A stretch of 64,000 nucleotides of DNA, from NCBI RefSeq assembly GCF_900564145.1, contig NZ_UOOB01000001.1, positions 1,614,754-1,678,753 of the forward strand, in the 5' to 3' direction. The DNA comes from Comamonas sp. lk (GTDB taxonomy: Bacteria; Pseudomonadota; Gammaproteobacteria; Burkholderiales; Burkholderiaceae_C). The translations under genes were made by a program, and so were the position numbers. A model generated the notes under the pieces. The model ran no database searches. It was not told the origin of the DNA and worked only from the letters and a program-made list of their open reading frames with translations. Each line of letters starts with the position of its first letter. Within the stretch, counting starts at the first letter, position 1. This document shows, one piece after another, positions 40,168 through 49,479 of the stretch.

Positions 40168-41339
40168 AAATGCAGGAATCGGAAATCAACGAAGCTTTTC
40201 GCGCCGAGGTGCGTGAATGGATGGCTCAGCATCTGCAAGGCCGGTTTGCACCGCTCAAGCATGCCAGCGGCTTGGGGGCCGAGGGGTATGACGCCCTGCT
40301 GGCCAAGCAATGGGAGCAGGAGCTGGCACTGGGCGGCTGGACCGGCCTGGGCTGGGATGCGCAATACGGCGGCCGTGGCCTGTCGCTGGCCCAGCAAGTC
40401 ATTTTTCATGAAGAGTATGTGGGCTGCGGCGGCCCCGGCCGCATAGGCCATATCGGCGAGACGCTGCTGGCCCCCACGCTGATGGCCTATGGCACGCCTG
40501 AGCAAAAGCAGCGCTTTTTGCCCGGCATTCTGGCCGGCACCGACTACTGGGCTCAGGGATATTCCGAGCCCGGCGCAGGCTCGGATCTGGCGGCCATACG
40601 CACCAAGGCCTGTCTCGATGCGACCACGGGCGAGTGGGTGATCAACGGGCAAAAAGTCTGGACCTCCTGGGCCCATGAATCCGAGTGGATTTTCGTGCTG
40701 GCCCGTACCGACGAAGCGGGTGGGGCAGCAGGTGGTCGCCATGCTGGCATGGTGCTGCTGCTGGTGCCCCTCAAGCAAGCCGGCGTGGAAGTGCGGCCGA
40801 TCCGCCAGATCACCGGCACCTCGGAGTTCAACGAGGTCTTTTTCGACGGCGCCCGCACCGAAGCCAGTTTGCACCTGGGCCCTGTGGGCGATGGTTGGAA
40901 AGTGGCCATGTATCTGCTGGGCTGCGAGCGCGGTGCTTCCACGCTGGGCCAGCAGGCGCATTTCCGTTACGAGCTGGAGCTGATCGTGGCTCTGGCCAAG
41001 CGCAACGGCGCGGCCAGAGATCCCATGCTGCGCCAGCGCCTGGCCAAGGCGGCGCTTGGGCTGCAGACGCTGCGCAGCCATGCTTTGCGCTCTTCGGGCG
41101 AGGACACGCCGCAGCGTGTGGCTTCGGTCTCCAAGTACGCCTGGTCCAACTGGCATCGCGCCTTGGGCGAGCTGGCCATGGACGTGCTGGGTGAGCAAGG
41201 GGAGCTGGCGCTAGACGATCCGGATCTGGCTGCATTGCAGCAGCTATGGCTGGTCAGCCGCGCCGACACGATTTACGCGGGCACCAACGAGATCCAGCTT
41301 AACCTCATGGCCGAGCGCAGCCTGGGCATGCCGCGTTAG
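40164..41339 (+). CDS. Acyl-CoA dehydrogenase, alpha-type subunit of second pair
   Basis: The 391-residue ACAD contains YWAQGYSEPGAGSDLAAIRTKA, VINGQKVWTSWAHE and DTIYAGTNEIQLNLMAERSL. As in the alpha subunit at 31306, the YEG Glu is absent (YAG). It pairs with the overlapping upstream gene. It is the last gene of the long tesB unit; a hairpin without a T-run (41346-41367) follows. Confidence 0.85.
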   Translation: MKMQESEINEAFRAEVREWMAQHLQGRFAPLKHASGLGAEGYDALLAKQWEQELALGGWTGLGWDAQYGGRGLSLAQQVIFHEEYVGCGGPGRIGHIGETLLAPTLMAYGTPEQKQRFLPGILAGTDYWAQGYSEPGAGSDLAAIRTKACLDATTGEWVINGQKVWTSWAHESEWIFVLARTDEAGGAAGGRHAGMVLLLVPLKQAGVEVRPIRQITGTSEFNEVFFDGARTEASLHLGPVGDGWKVAMYLLGCERGASTLGQQAHFRYELELIVALAKRNGAARDPMLRQRLAKAALGLQTLRSHALRSSGEDTPQRVASVSKYAWSNWHRALGELAMDVLGEQGELALDDPDLAALQQLWLVSRADTIYAGTNEIQLNLMAERSLGMPR

Positions 41340-41345
41340 TCCTTG

Positions 41346-41367
41346 CGCCCGGATGCGAGTCCGGGCG
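41346..41367 (+). repeat. Hairpin after the tesB unit
   Basis: CGCCCGGA-TGCGAG-TCCGGGCG, a perfect 8-bp stem starting 7 bp after the stop. No T-run follows, so it may be a weak or Rho-assisted end of transcription. Confidence 0.7.
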
Positions 41368-41474
41368 TGCGCCATTCAGGCTGTCGCTCAGGGGTTACCC
41401 TTAATCTGAACGGTAGCTTTTTTTATTTGGGTTAACGCGTAAATTGTTTACAGGGCGACACTAGGGAATGACCT

Positions 41475-41492
41475 ATCGTCCAAAGTGACGAT
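41475..41492 (+). promoter_or_regulatory. Dyad site C, ATCGTC-N6-GACGAT (perfect inverted repeat; candidate TesR operator)
   Basis: ATCGTC CAAAGT GACGAT is a perfect 6+6 dyad. It ends 56 bp before the SDR start at 41549. It is the most symmetrical of the four sites and shows that the asymmetric ones are imperfect dyads. Confidence 0.75.
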
Positions 41493-41548
41493 GTTGCGAT
41501 GCAACGTAGGCGACATGATGAATGCAATCCATCTTCATCTGCCTTCAC

Positions 41549-42334
41549 ATGACTCGCGTTCCCTCTTACGTTGCTCCCCACGGTTTGCTCAAGGACAAGA
41601 CAGTGCTGGTCACTGCGGCAGCCGGCGCCGGGATTGGTTTTTCCGCTGCAAAGCGCGCTGCTGAAGAGGGCTGCAAGGCCTTGTTCATTTCCGACGTGCA
41701 TGAGCGCCGTCTGCAGGAAGCGGTAGAGCAGATCAAACAAGATACGGGTTTATCCCAGGTTCACGGTCTGCTGTGTGATGTGAGCAAGGAAGAGCAGGTT
41801 CAGGCCCTGATCCAGGCAGCCGATTCCACCATGGACGGCATCGATGTGCTGATCAACAACGCCGGTCTGGGCACCAGCTGCAAAGTGATCGACATGCCCG
41901 ATGAAGAGTGGAACAAGGTGCTGGATGTCACCCTGACCGGCACTTTCCGCATGACCCGCGCAGTGCTCAAGGTCATGCAGCCGCGCGGCAAGGGCGTGAT
42001 TGTGAACAACGCTTCCGTGCTGGGCTGGCGCGCTCAGACCGAGCAAGCCCACTATGCGGCGGCCAAGGCCGGCGTCATGGCTTTCACGCGCTGCTCGGCG
42101 CTGGAGGCGGCCGAATACGGCATCCGCATCAATGCCGTGGCGCCTTCCATCGCCATCCATGCCTTCCTCAAGAAATCGGCTTCCGAAGAGCTGCTGAGCA
42201 AGCTCTCCGAAAAAGAGGCGTTCGGCCGCGGTGCAGAGCCTTGGGAAGTGGCCAACGTCATGATTTTCTTGGCCAGCGATTACTCGTCGTACATGACGGG
42301 TGAGGTGGTGTCCGTCAGCTCGCAAAGGGCATAA
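41549..42334 (+). CDS. Short-chain dehydrogenase, steroid cluster
   Basis: The 261-residue SDR has NNAGLG and catalytic AHYAAAK. The nucleotide motif is atypical: TAAAGAGIG replaces TGxxxGxG in its first Gly, seen in some 17beta-HSD4-type and steroid-cluster SDRs. The second Met of the frame (41549) is chosen because the first (41522) adds an unlikely hydrophobic nonapeptide, though no strong ribosome-binding site is seen for either. It is the first gene behind dyad site C and is followed after 3 nt by a hydratase. So a hydratase/dehydrogenase couple in beta-oxidation is likely. Confidence 0.82.
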   Translation: MTRVPSYVAPHGLLKDKTVLVTAAAGAGIGFSAAKRAAEEGCKALFISDVHERRLQEAVEQIKQDTGLSQVHGLLCDVSKEEQVQALIQAADSTMDGIDVLINNAGLGTSCKVIDMPDEEWNKVLDVTLTGTFRMTRAVLKVMQPRGKGVIVNNASVLGWRAQTEQAHYAAAKAGVMAFTRCSALEAAEYGIRINAVAPSIAIHAFLKKSASEELLSKLSEKEAFGRGAEPWEVANVMIFLASDYSSYMTGEVVSVSSQRA

Positions 42335-42337
42335 GCC

Positions 42338-42823
42338 ATGAGCGAAGTTGCAGAAAAGACCTTGTTTGATTCGGCTGCCTCGGTGCTGGCCTCGGTAGGG
42401 CGCCAGCTGGGCGAGACCGAGTGGATGCAAATCACGCAAGAGCGCATCCATCAGTTTGCCGACGCCACGGGTGACCACCAGTGGATTCACGTAGACCCAG
42501 AGCAAGCCAAAAACGGCCCGTTTGGCGCCTGTGTGGCCCACGGCTATCTGACGCTGTCCCTGGCCAATCTCTTTTTGCCCCAGCTGGTCTCCTATGACGG
42601 ACTGACCATGGGCGTGAACTACGGCTGTGACAAGGTGCGTTTTCCGTCACCGGTGCTGGTGAACTCCTGGGTTCGGGGCAGTGGCGAAGTGATTGCTGCC
42701 TCTCCGATCGGTGAAGACGGGGTGCAGGTGACGGTGCGCATCACGGTGCAGGTCAAAGATCAGGACAAACCCGGCTGTGTGGTCGAAACCATCAGCAGGC
42801 TGTTCTTTTCAAGAAAGAATTGA
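42338..42823 (+). CDS. MaoC-like (R)-enoyl-CoA hydratase
   Basis: The 161-residue hot-dog-fold protein carries the MaoC/hydratase-2 motif FADATGDHQWIHVDPEQAK (catalytic Asp and His) followed by GPFGACVAHGYLTLSL. Such enzymes hydrate trans-2-enoyl-CoA to the (R)-3-hydroxy ester. In C. testosteroni an (R)-type hydratase (scdD family) serves C/D-ring beta-oxidation. Paired with the SDR just upstream it gives hydration then oxidation. A terminator follows 7 bp after its stop. Confidence 0.86.
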   Translation: MSEVAEKTLFDSAASVLASVGRQLGETEWMQITQERIHQFADATGDHQWIHVDPEQAKNGPFGACVAHGYLTLSLANLFLPQLVSYDGLTMGVNYGCDKVRFPSPVLVNSWVRGSGEVIAASPIGEDGVQVTVRITVQVKDQDKPGCVVETISRLFFSRKN

Positions 42824-42830
42824 GTGTGCA

Positions 42831-42860
42831 AAAACTGCATGCACATGGATGCAGTTTTTT
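42831..42860 (+). terminator. Intrinsic terminator after the MaoC-like gene
   Basis: AAAACTGCAT / ATGCAGTTTT 10-bp stem, 8-nt loop, T-run. The next 100 bp to the thiolase start hold no gene and no copy of the GTC-N6-GACGAT dyad. Confidence 0.87.
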
Positions 42861-42963
42861 CGCAAGCAAAAAAGGACGAGTTGCCGCAGAGCGACCGACC
42901 TCCAAAAAGGGCAGATTCCCACGCCCAAGGCGCGACGAACAGTTAGTTTAGGAGACAAAAGAC

Positions 42964-44166
42964 ATGAAAGACGCAGTCATCGTTTCGACGGCACGCACCC
43001 CCATCGGCAAGGCTTATCGCGGTGCCTTCAACGATACCGAAGCTCCGGTGCTGGGTGGCCATGTCATCCGTGCAGCCCTGAACAAGGCCGGTGTGGATGG
43101 AGCGGACGTGGGCGACGTCATTCTGGGCATTGCCGCACAGCAGGGCACTCAGGGCTACAACCTGGGTCGTCTGTGTGCTTATACCGCTGGCCTGCCCGAA
43201 TCCGTGGGCGGCATGGTGATTGACCGCATGTGCGCCTCCGGCCTGATGAGCATTGCCACTGCCGCCAAGAGCGTGATGACGGGCGAGCTGGACATTGCCG
43301 TGGCCGGCGGTTTGGAGTCCATCTCTCTGGTGCAGAACAAGTACAAGAATTCCTACCGTGCCCAGTCCAAGGCGGTGCTGGCTGCCGAGCCCACGGCCTA
43401 TATCCAGATGATTGAGACAGCCGAACTGGTGAGCCAGCGCTACGGCATCAGCCGCGAAGCCCAGGACGAATACGCGCTGCGCAGCCAGCAGCGCGTGGCT
43501 GCGGCCCAGGCCAAGGGCTTGTTCGACGACGAAATCGTGCCGCTGACCAGCGTCAAGCAGCTGTTTGACAAGGAAGGCAATGTCACCGGCACCGAGGAAG
43601 TCACGCTGACCCGCGACGAAGGCAACCGTGCCGACACCACGCTGGAAAGCCTGGCCAAGCTCAAGCCGGTGTGGAAGAACGGCCAGTGGGTGCCGGAAGG
43701 CCAGTTCATCACGGCCGGTAATGCTTCCCAGCTGTCCGACGGCGCCAGCGCCTGCGTGGTGATGAGCGCCGATGAGGCCCGCGCCCGAGGCCTGACTCCG
43801 TTGGGCACCTACCGTGGCGTGGCCGTGGCCGGTTGTCGCACCGATGAAATGGGCATTGGCCCGGTCTACGCGATCCCCAAACTGCTCAAGCAGCACGGCC
43901 TGAGCGTGAACGACATCGATCTGTGGGAAATCAATGAAGCTTTCGCCTGCCAGGTCATCTACAGCCGCGATACACTGGGAATTCCCGATGATCGCCTGAA
44001 CGTCAACGGTGGTGCCATTTCTATCGGTCACCCTTTCGGTATGTCCGGTGCGCGTCTGGCGGGCCATGCCCTGTTGGAAGGCCGCCGCCGCGGGGCCCGC
44101 TATGTGGTGGTAAGCATGTGTATAGGCGGTGGCATGGGTGCTGCCGGCCTGTTTGAGTTGAGCTGA
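42964..44166 (+). CDS. Thiolase (acetyl-CoA acyltransferase)
   Basis: The 400-residue thiolase has Cys90 ([12 protein letters not shown]), the His in [15 protein letters not shown] and the second Cys in [10 protein letters not shown], all canonical. AGGAGAC lies just before the ATG. It is followed closely by the regulator gene, so both may be read together. It should cleave a 3-ketoacyl-CoA from ring or side-chain beta-oxidation. Of the three thiolases in the window this one has the most conventional active-site sequence. Confidence 0.86.
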   Translation: MKDAVIVSTARTPIGKAYRGAFNDTEAPVLGGHVIRAALNKAGVDGADVGDVILGIAAQQGTQGYNLGRLCAYTAGLPESVGGMVIDRMCASGLMSIATAAKSVMTGELDIAVAGGLESISLVQNKYKNSYRAQSKAVLAAEPTAYIQMIETAELVSQRYGISREAQDEYALRSQQRVAAAQAKGLFDDEIVPLTSVKQLFDKEGNVTGTEEVTLTRDEGNRADTTLESLAKLKPVWKNGQWVPEGQFITAGNASQLSDGASACVVMSADEARARGLTPLGTYRGVAVAGCRTDEMGIGPVYAIPKLLKQHGLSVNDIDLWEINEAFACQVIYSRDTLGIPDDRLNVNGGAISIGHPFGMSGARLAGHALLEGRRRGARYVVVSMCIGGGMGAAGLFELS

Positions 44167-44197
44167 GCCATCCCTGACCACTTGCAAAGGGTTGAAC

Positions 44198-45445
44198 ATG
44201 ATGGACAGCGCTTACGCCAAGATGGGTTTTTCAACGTACATACCCCGCTCCCTGGAGTGTGTGCTGAAGGATGTACCAGTTTTTGACACCCCGGTGGTGA
44301 CTGCACGCGCCATGGACACTCCGTTCATCAGCGCCGAGCAGCTCAGCAACCTCGTCAGCCTGCTTTATGAAGCGGCTCTCGATCCCGAAGGCTGGAAGCC
44401 GTTTCTGGAGGCCTTGCGCCTTCAGCTGGGCGGCAACTACGCTTCGCTGATCGTGCGCCCTGGCAGTGCCGATGATGTGGGTCTGATCGTGTCTGCAGCG
44501 GGTGGCCGCACGGACCTGATGCCCAACTCCCCCAAGATCAGCATGAGTCCGTTTCGTGGCATGCCCACGGACCGCATTGTGACCGTGGGCGATGTGATGC
44601 CCGAGTCCGAGTGGCGCGCTTCGAGCTACTACAAGGACTGGTGCAAGCAGATGGAGGTCTTCCATGTGATGGCGGCCGACATCGTGACCAAGGATGGTTG
44701 CGTCTACGGCCTGCGCATCACGCGTCCGGAAACCGCTGCGGCATTCAACAAGCAGGAACGTGCATTCGGCAGCATGCTTCTGGGCCATATCAAGCGCGCA
44801 CTGAATCTGCATCTGTCCGTGAACCAGGATCGTCAGGTCATCTCGCTGTACAGCAAGGCCACGGCCCAGCTGATGGTGGGGGTGGTGATTCTGGATCAGA
44901 ACGGCTCGGTGCTGGAATGCAATCCGGCAGCGGCCAGCATTCTGGACATGCAGGACGGCCTGAAGATCTCCGGCGGCATGCTGGAGGCCAACTACGCCAA
45001 CGACAACCGCAAGATGCAGCGCCTGATCAAGGACGCCTTGCTGCATACCCAGGTTTCGCGTCTGTCCATGACCGAAGGCATGTCGGTCAGCCGCCAGTCG
45101 GGTCAGCTCAACTGGGGCGTGGTGGTGCAAAGCATCTCTCCCGATGAGTGGACCGAAGGTAAGCAGCGCCCCAGCGTGGCCGTGTTTGTGCGCGACACGG
45201 GCGGCAAGGCCGATCCACCGGTCAAGCTGGCCCAGCAGCTGTTCCAGCTGACACCGGCCGAAACCTCGCTGGCAATTCAGCTGGCCAACGGCCTGTCGCT
45301 GGAAGAGGCCGCCGAAGCGCTGAACATTCGTCGCAACACCGCGCGTGCCCATCTGCGCTCCATCTTCTCCAAGACCGGCGTGCGTCGCCAGACCGAGCTG
45401 GTGCGCATCTTCCTCAACAGCGTGGCCTGGCTGGGCAACAAGTAA
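44198..45445 (+). CDS. tesR: LuxR-type regulator of steroid degradation (TesR/TeiR)
   Basis: The 415-residue protein has a C-terminal LuxR-type helix-turn-helix (FQLTPAETSLAIQLANGLSL, then EAAEALNIRRNTARAHLRSI and TGVRRQTELVRI) and a central PAS-like segment (LMVGVVILDQNGSVLECNPA). Its place about 18 kb downstream of tesB, same strand, is that of TesR (also called TeiR), the positive regulator of steroid degradation genes in C. testosteroni. ATG 44198 has AAAGG 7 nt upstream. The PAS-like part may sense a steroid or redox signal. It is the best candidate to bind the GTC-N6-GACGAT sites. Confidence 0.88.
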   Translation: MMDSAYAKMGFSTYIPRSLECVLKDVPVFDTPVVTARAMDTPFISAEQLSNLVSLLYEAALDPEGWKPFLEALRLQLGGNYASLIVRPGSADDVGLIVSAAGGRTDLMPNSPKISMSPFRGMPTDRIVTVGDVMPESEWRASSYYKDWCKQMEVFHVMAADIVTKDGCVYGLRITRPETAAAFNKQERAFGSMLLGHIKRALNLHLSVNQDRQVISLYSKATAQLMVGVVILDQNGSVLECNPAAASILDMQDGLKISGGMLEANYANDNRKMQRLIKDALLHTQVSRLSMTEGMSVSRQSGQLNWGVVVQSISPDEWTEGKQRPSVAVFVRDTGGKADPPVKLAQQLFQLTPAETSLAIQLANGLSLEEAAEALNIRRNTARAHLRSIFSKTGVRRQTELVRIFLNSVAWLGNK

Positions 45446-45464
45446 GCGCTGGATGCCATGATCG

Positions 45465-45490
45465 AAAAAACGGGCTTCGGCCCGTTTTTT
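45465..45490. terminator. Bidirectional intrinsic terminator after tesR
   Basis: AAAAAACGGGC-TTCG-GCCCGTTTTTT, perfect 11-bp stem with T-runs on both strands, 19 bp after the tesR stop. The rest of the gap to 45842 (about 350 bp) holds no convincing gene; a promoter for the diguanylate cyclase must be there but no clear -35/-10 pair was seen. Confidence 0.92.
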
Positions 45491-45842
45491 GTTTGTGTGC
45501 TTCTGGCGGGCAAACCACCTGCCGCGCCCCGGTACCCGTTCTCACTCCATCCCGGCGCCTTTACGGCCATAGAAGCCCCTGCACAGGCGTATCGCGGTGA
45601 CGGATTTCGGTCGGCAACCAGCGGCAGTCGCTGGCGGTTCGAACGGTTTCGCAAATCTGCAATCAATTTTTAAAAAAGCTGCAGACACCGATGTCAGACC
45701 TTCCCACAGAGTCTCATCCTGCCCTATAAACGCCTTGGCACGGTCGAACTCTGCAAGCTTTTGCTTAACAGGTGTTTGGAGTTAGTGCCCAAACCCAGCG
45801 GTTTCTGACCCAGGTGTGCGTTCAAGGAAGTTGAGAATCAAG

Positions 45843-47669
45843 ATGGCCAGCCTTCACTCCCGCAAGCTTTTGCATCGCATCGTGCTCGGCAACCTGCTAG
45901 TGGCAGCTCTGCTGTGCTTTGCCACCTGGCTCAGCATGCATGCCAATTACCGCGCGGACATGGACCTGGGAGTGGCCGTCACCCAGCACCAGGCGCGCAG
46001 CCTGAGCCTGGAGCTGGATGCCGAGATGCGGTTGGTGGACAACGCTCTGTCGTCCATGGCCAGCCGCTATCGTACGCGCAGCTTCGATGGGCTGACAGCC
46101 GCAAACTTTGCCCTGTACGACATGCTGCAGGAGCAGCGTGCCCTCATCCCTTTTGTCACGGCCCTGCGCATCACGGACCGTAGCGGTGAAGTGCTCATCA
46201 CGCCCAGCGAAATCGATGTGCCATTTTCGGTGGCCGACCGCGCCTATTTCGCCCAGGCTCGCGAATCTGATCAGATGGTGGTGTCCGAACCTCTGGTCAG
46301 CAGGTCTTTCGGCAAATGGTCTATCGTGCTGGCTCGGCGCCTTCAGTCCGAGGACGGCAGCTTCCAGGGCATTGTTTATGCCATCGTCGCGGCGGAGCAT
46401 TTCCACCAGTTATTCCGGCGCCAGTCGTTTGGTGCGGACAGCGCTGTGGCTCTGCGCAACGATCAGGCAATGCTGGTGGCACGCTATTCGTCAGAAAATC
46501 GGGATGCCGAAGCCGGTATCGGCATGACCACCGTCTCGCCCGAATACTCTCAAGCCATGGGCCGCAGCCGCGAGCAAGGCAGCTACATCACACCCACCTT
46601 GCTCGACGGCGTAGAGCGCATCACGGCCTACCATCGCTTGCCGGGTTATCCACTCACGGTGTTCACCGGGCTGAGTACGCAAACCTATTTGGCCATGTGG
46701 CGTGCCTCGGCCCGGCGCGCATGGAGCCTCACCGGCTTGTGCATTGTGCTGATCGCCCTGGGCTCGGTGGCTTTGTTCCGAGTACAACAGCGCGAACGTC
46801 GCATTCGCAAAGAGCAGGAACTGGTGATCGACAATGACTTGATCGGCATGGCTCGCTTGCGCGATCGCAAGATCGTGTGGACCAACCCCGCCATGCGTCG
46901 CCTGCTCAAGCAGTCGGCCGAGGCTCTGCAGGGCGCGTCCACGCGCACCATCTACCCCGACGAGGCGACCTACCAGCGTATAGGCGAAAAAGCCTACGAA
47001 TCTTTGCGATCGCGTGGCAAATTTCACCTGCAATTCCAATTGCAAGCCGCCGACGGCAAGCTGCTTTGGGTAGATGCTTCCGGCACACTGTTAACTGCCG
47101 AGGAGTCTCTATGGATATTTGTGGACATTGACGCCCTCAAACGGGATGAACAAGCCGCCCATCATCTTGCCAACCACGATGCGCTTACCGGTCTGGCGAA
47201 CCGCCGCGCCCTGGAAGACGCACTGGAGCAAGAACTGATCTGCGGCCGCAGGGTTGCCGTGTGTTTCATGGACCTGGATGGTTTCAAGCAGGTCAACGAT
47301 ACCCAGGGCCACGATGCCGGCGACGAAGTTCTGCGAGTGGTCGCCGCCCGGCTTTTGGCTCAGGCCCGTACAGGCGACTGCGTTGCCCGCCTGGGCGGCG
47401 ATGAGTTTGTGGTGCTGCTATCAGGTTTGCGCACTCCCGAGGAAGCGGTGTCCGTCATGACACGCTGCATGAATGCCGTGAGCCAGCCGATTGCCCTGGA
47501 TGCGGGAATCATGGTTCAGGTCGGCTGCAGCATTGGTATCTCCATCAGCGCCGAGGGTTGCGCCGCTGCCAGCCTGCTGCAGAGCGCAGACGAGGCCATG
47601 TACGCAGCCAAGCATGCAGGCAAGGGGCGCATCGTTCAATATTCGGACCTGCAAGGCTCGGTCACCTGA
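45843..47669 (+). CDS. Membrane diguanylate cyclase with Cache, PAS and GGDEF domains
   Basis: The 608-residue sensor has TM1 near residues 12-32, a periplasmic sensor of dCache type (ALRITDRSGEVLIT, then DRAYFAQARESDQMVVSEPL) and TM2 near 287-309. A cytoplasmic PAS (about 325-430) follows, then a GGDEF domain with intact RLGGDEFVVLL. The inhibitory I-site RTGD lies five residues before the GGDEF-motif, so product inhibition by c-di-GMP is expected. It makes c-di-GMP in response to a periplasmic ligand. Lying inside the steroid region, it may couple substrate sensing to biofilm or motility (inference). Confidence 0.9.
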   Translation: MASLHSRKLLHRIVLGNLLVAALLCFATWLSMHANYRADMDLGVAVTQHQARSLSLELDAEMRLVDNALSSMASRYRTRSFDGLTAANFALYDMLQEQRALIPFVTALRITDRSGEVLITPSEIDVPFSVADRAYFAQARESDQMVVSEPLVSRSFGKWSIVLARRLQSEDGSFQGIVYAIVAAEHFHQLFRRQSFGADSAVALRNDQAMLVARYSSENRDAEAGIGMTTVSPEYSQAMGRSREQGSYITPTLLDGVERITAYHRLPGYPLTVFTGLSTQTYLAMWRASARRAWSLTGLCIVLIALGSVALFRVQQRERRIRKEQELVIDNDLIGMARLRDRKIVWTNPAMRRLLKQSAEALQGASTRTIYPDEATYQRIGEKAYESLRSRGKFHLQFQLQAADGKLLWVDASGTLLTAEESLWIFVDIDALKRDEQAAHHLANHDALTGLANRRALEDALEQELICGRRVAVCFMDLDGFKQVNDTQGHDAGDEVLRVVAARLLAQARTGDCVARLGGDEFVVLLSGLRTPEEAVSVMTRCMNAVSQPIALDAGIMVQVGCSIGISISAEGCAAASLLQSADEAMYAAKHAGKGRIVQYSDLQGSVT

Positions 47670-48045
47670 ATCCTGTCGCGAGCTTCATCGATGGGGGCTT
47701 GGAGCTCGGCTTGCCAAACGCGCGATGCGAGTCAAGTCGCCTTGCTGCCGAGCCCGCAGGAGCGACTTTCTGCCTTCTGTGGCGCCTTGTGTGCAGGGAG
47801 CATTTCACCCGGTGCTGGCCTCTCGAGTCCTGGGGTCGAGGAGCCCGCGCCTTTAGGTGGTTTCAGGTCTTTCAGTGGTCCGTCAAGGCTCTATGCAAGT
47901 GGAGAAGAAAGCAGATGAAGCTATAAAAAATATAGCTTTATGCGCCTGATGTGAGTTAACTTCAGAGCCAAAAGCATCTGAAGCCTCATGAAATACGGCG
48001 CTGAATGCTTTTAATTTGATAGCAAGATATCTCGGCTCTAAAGGC
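47670..48045. other. Gene-free interval with one A/T hairpin
   Basis: No supported gene in 376 bp. The only structure seen is AAGCTATA-AAAAA-TATAGCTT (47918-47938), a perfect 8-bp AT-rich hairpin that could end transcription from both converging genes, and the nonamer TTTGATAGC (48015-48023). Confidence 0.6.
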
Positions 48046-49227
48046 TCAGGCGCAGGCCCCAGCCTCGCGCAGCGCCGCAATGTCTGTGGCTCCATAGCCC
48101 ACAGATGCCAGCACGGCATCCGTGTCCTGACCGATCTTGGTGCCTTGTTCAGGCGTGCGTGCGCTCGTGCGTGAAAAGCGCGGTGCGGGTGCAGGCTGGC
48201 GTTGCGGCCTGCCATCCACTTCCAGATCCACAAACAGATGGCGCTGGGCGTTGTGGGGGTGGTTGGGGGCATCGGCAAGACTCAGAACGGGGGCGAAACA
48301 GACATCGCTGCCGTCCAGCTCGGCGCACCATTGGGCTTGGGTCTTGCTTTGCACAATGGCTGCAACCCGGGCCTTGAGTGCGGGCCAATCGGCGCTCTGG
48401 TACTGACGTTTGGGATCCACGTCGTGCAGGCCCAGCTTTTGCAGCAGCAGCGCATAGAACTGGGGCTCGATCGCACCCAATGTGATGTGCTTGCCGTCAG
48501 CGCATTCGAATACTTCGTAAAAAGGCGAGGTGTTGAGAAAGTGGTTCTGGCCCGGCTCGTCCTTCCAGTAACCCATGGCGCCGCGCATCTGGTGTATCAG
48601 CCCGCTCATGGCTGCAACGCCGTCAATCATGGCCGCATCAACTACCTGACCTTGGCCGGATTTCTGTGCCTCGAACAGGGCGCACATGATGCCGAACAGC
48701 AGGAACATGGCACCGCCCGCCATGTCGCCCACAATGGTGGGCGGCAGCAGCGGCGCCTGGCCGGGGCGCATGGCCGTGGCCATGACACCGGTGAGGGCCA
48801 CGTAATTGATGTCATGGCCCGCAGCATGGGCCAAGGGACCGCTCTGGCCCCAGCCGGTGACACGACCAAAGACCAGACGAGGCGCGCGCTTTGCAACTTC
48901 TTCGGGGCCCAGGCCCAGTCGCTCCATGACGCCGGGGCGAAAGCCTTCGATCAAAGCATCGGCAGACTCGATCAGCTTCCAGGCTGCGGCTTGTCCGGCC
49001 TCGGTCTTGAGGTTCAGTGCCACGGATTTCTTGCCCCGGTTCTGCGCCATGCGCGGATAGTGTGAGGCCGTGGCGAAGTCCGTGCTGCGCTCGATCAATA
49101 TGACTTCGGCTCCCATGTCGGCCAGCATCATGCCGGCAAACGGCCCCGGGCCTATGCCGGCAAATTCAATGATGCGAAGGCCGGTCAACGGGCCGTTGCT
49201 GCTGCCGGGGGCGCTTGTCTCACTCAT
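48046..49227 (-). CDS. Alpha-methylacyl-CoA racemase (CoA-transferase family III fold)
   Basis: The 393-residue protein has the CaiB/BaiF fold: GLRIIEFAGIGPGPFAGMML, then ADMGAEVILIER and GYWKDEPGQNHFLNTSPFYE. The racemase catalytic residues are recognisable as His in AAGHDINYVALTG and Asp in IVGDMAGGAM, which separates it from CoA transferases. It inverts the 2-methyl centre of branched acyl-CoAs, needed before ACAD attack on a sterol or bile-acid side chain. ATG at 49227. It is divergent from the thiolase-to-MFS unit, sharing a 252-bp control region. Confidence 0.9.
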   Translation of the reverse strand: MSETSAPGSSNGPLTGLRIIEFAGIGPGPFAGMMLADMGAEVILIERSTDFATASHYPRMAQNRGKKSVALNLKTEAGQAAAWKLIESADALIEGFRPGVMERLGLGPEEVAKRAPRLVFGRVTGWGQSGPLAHAAGHDINYVALTGVMATAMRPGQAPLLPPTIVGDMAGGAMFLLFGIMCALFEAQKSGQGQVVDAAMIDGVAAMSGLIHQMRGAMGYWKDEPGQNHFLNTSPFYEVFECADGKHITLGAIEPQFYALLLQKLGLHDVDPKRQYQSADWPALKARVAAIVQSKTQAQWCAELDGSDVCFAPVLSLADAPNHPHNAQRHLFVDLEVDGRPQRQPAPAPRFSRTSARTPEQGTKIGQDTDAVLASVGYGATDIAALREAGACA

Positions 49228-49391
49228 GGGTTTTCTCGTTTTCAGTAGGGCTCTGCCATGCGGCTGATGGGCTCGCGAACGGGGCTGCAAGAGGCCGGGG
49301 CAGTGAAAGATTGGTTGGAGCTGGGGCGAAATTCCTTGCTCGTGACGCCATTGTGTAGAGCTTGACCCCGGGTTTCACTCATAGTCTGTGC

Positions 49392-49409
49392 TTAGTCTGA
49401 ATCAGGTAG
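49392..49409 (+). promoter_or_regulatory. Degenerate dyad site E in a divergent control region
   Basis: TTAGTC TGAATC AGGTAG keeps the left half-site exactly (and GCTTAGTCT as in site A) but the right half matches only in part. It lies 70 bp upstream of the thiolase start, the same distance as the better sites. Treat as tentative. Confidence 0.35.
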
Positions 49410-49479
49410 GTTGCAGCCCAATGCGTATGGCAATCTGAAAAACAAGAAATAACCAGTCGATTCAGTGAGGTGGATGTTG

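Noticed and set aside
45491..45842. Small open frames between tesR and the diguanylate cyclase
   Set aside because: Short, overlapping the terminator or lacking a ribosome-binding site, with no recognisable protein features.
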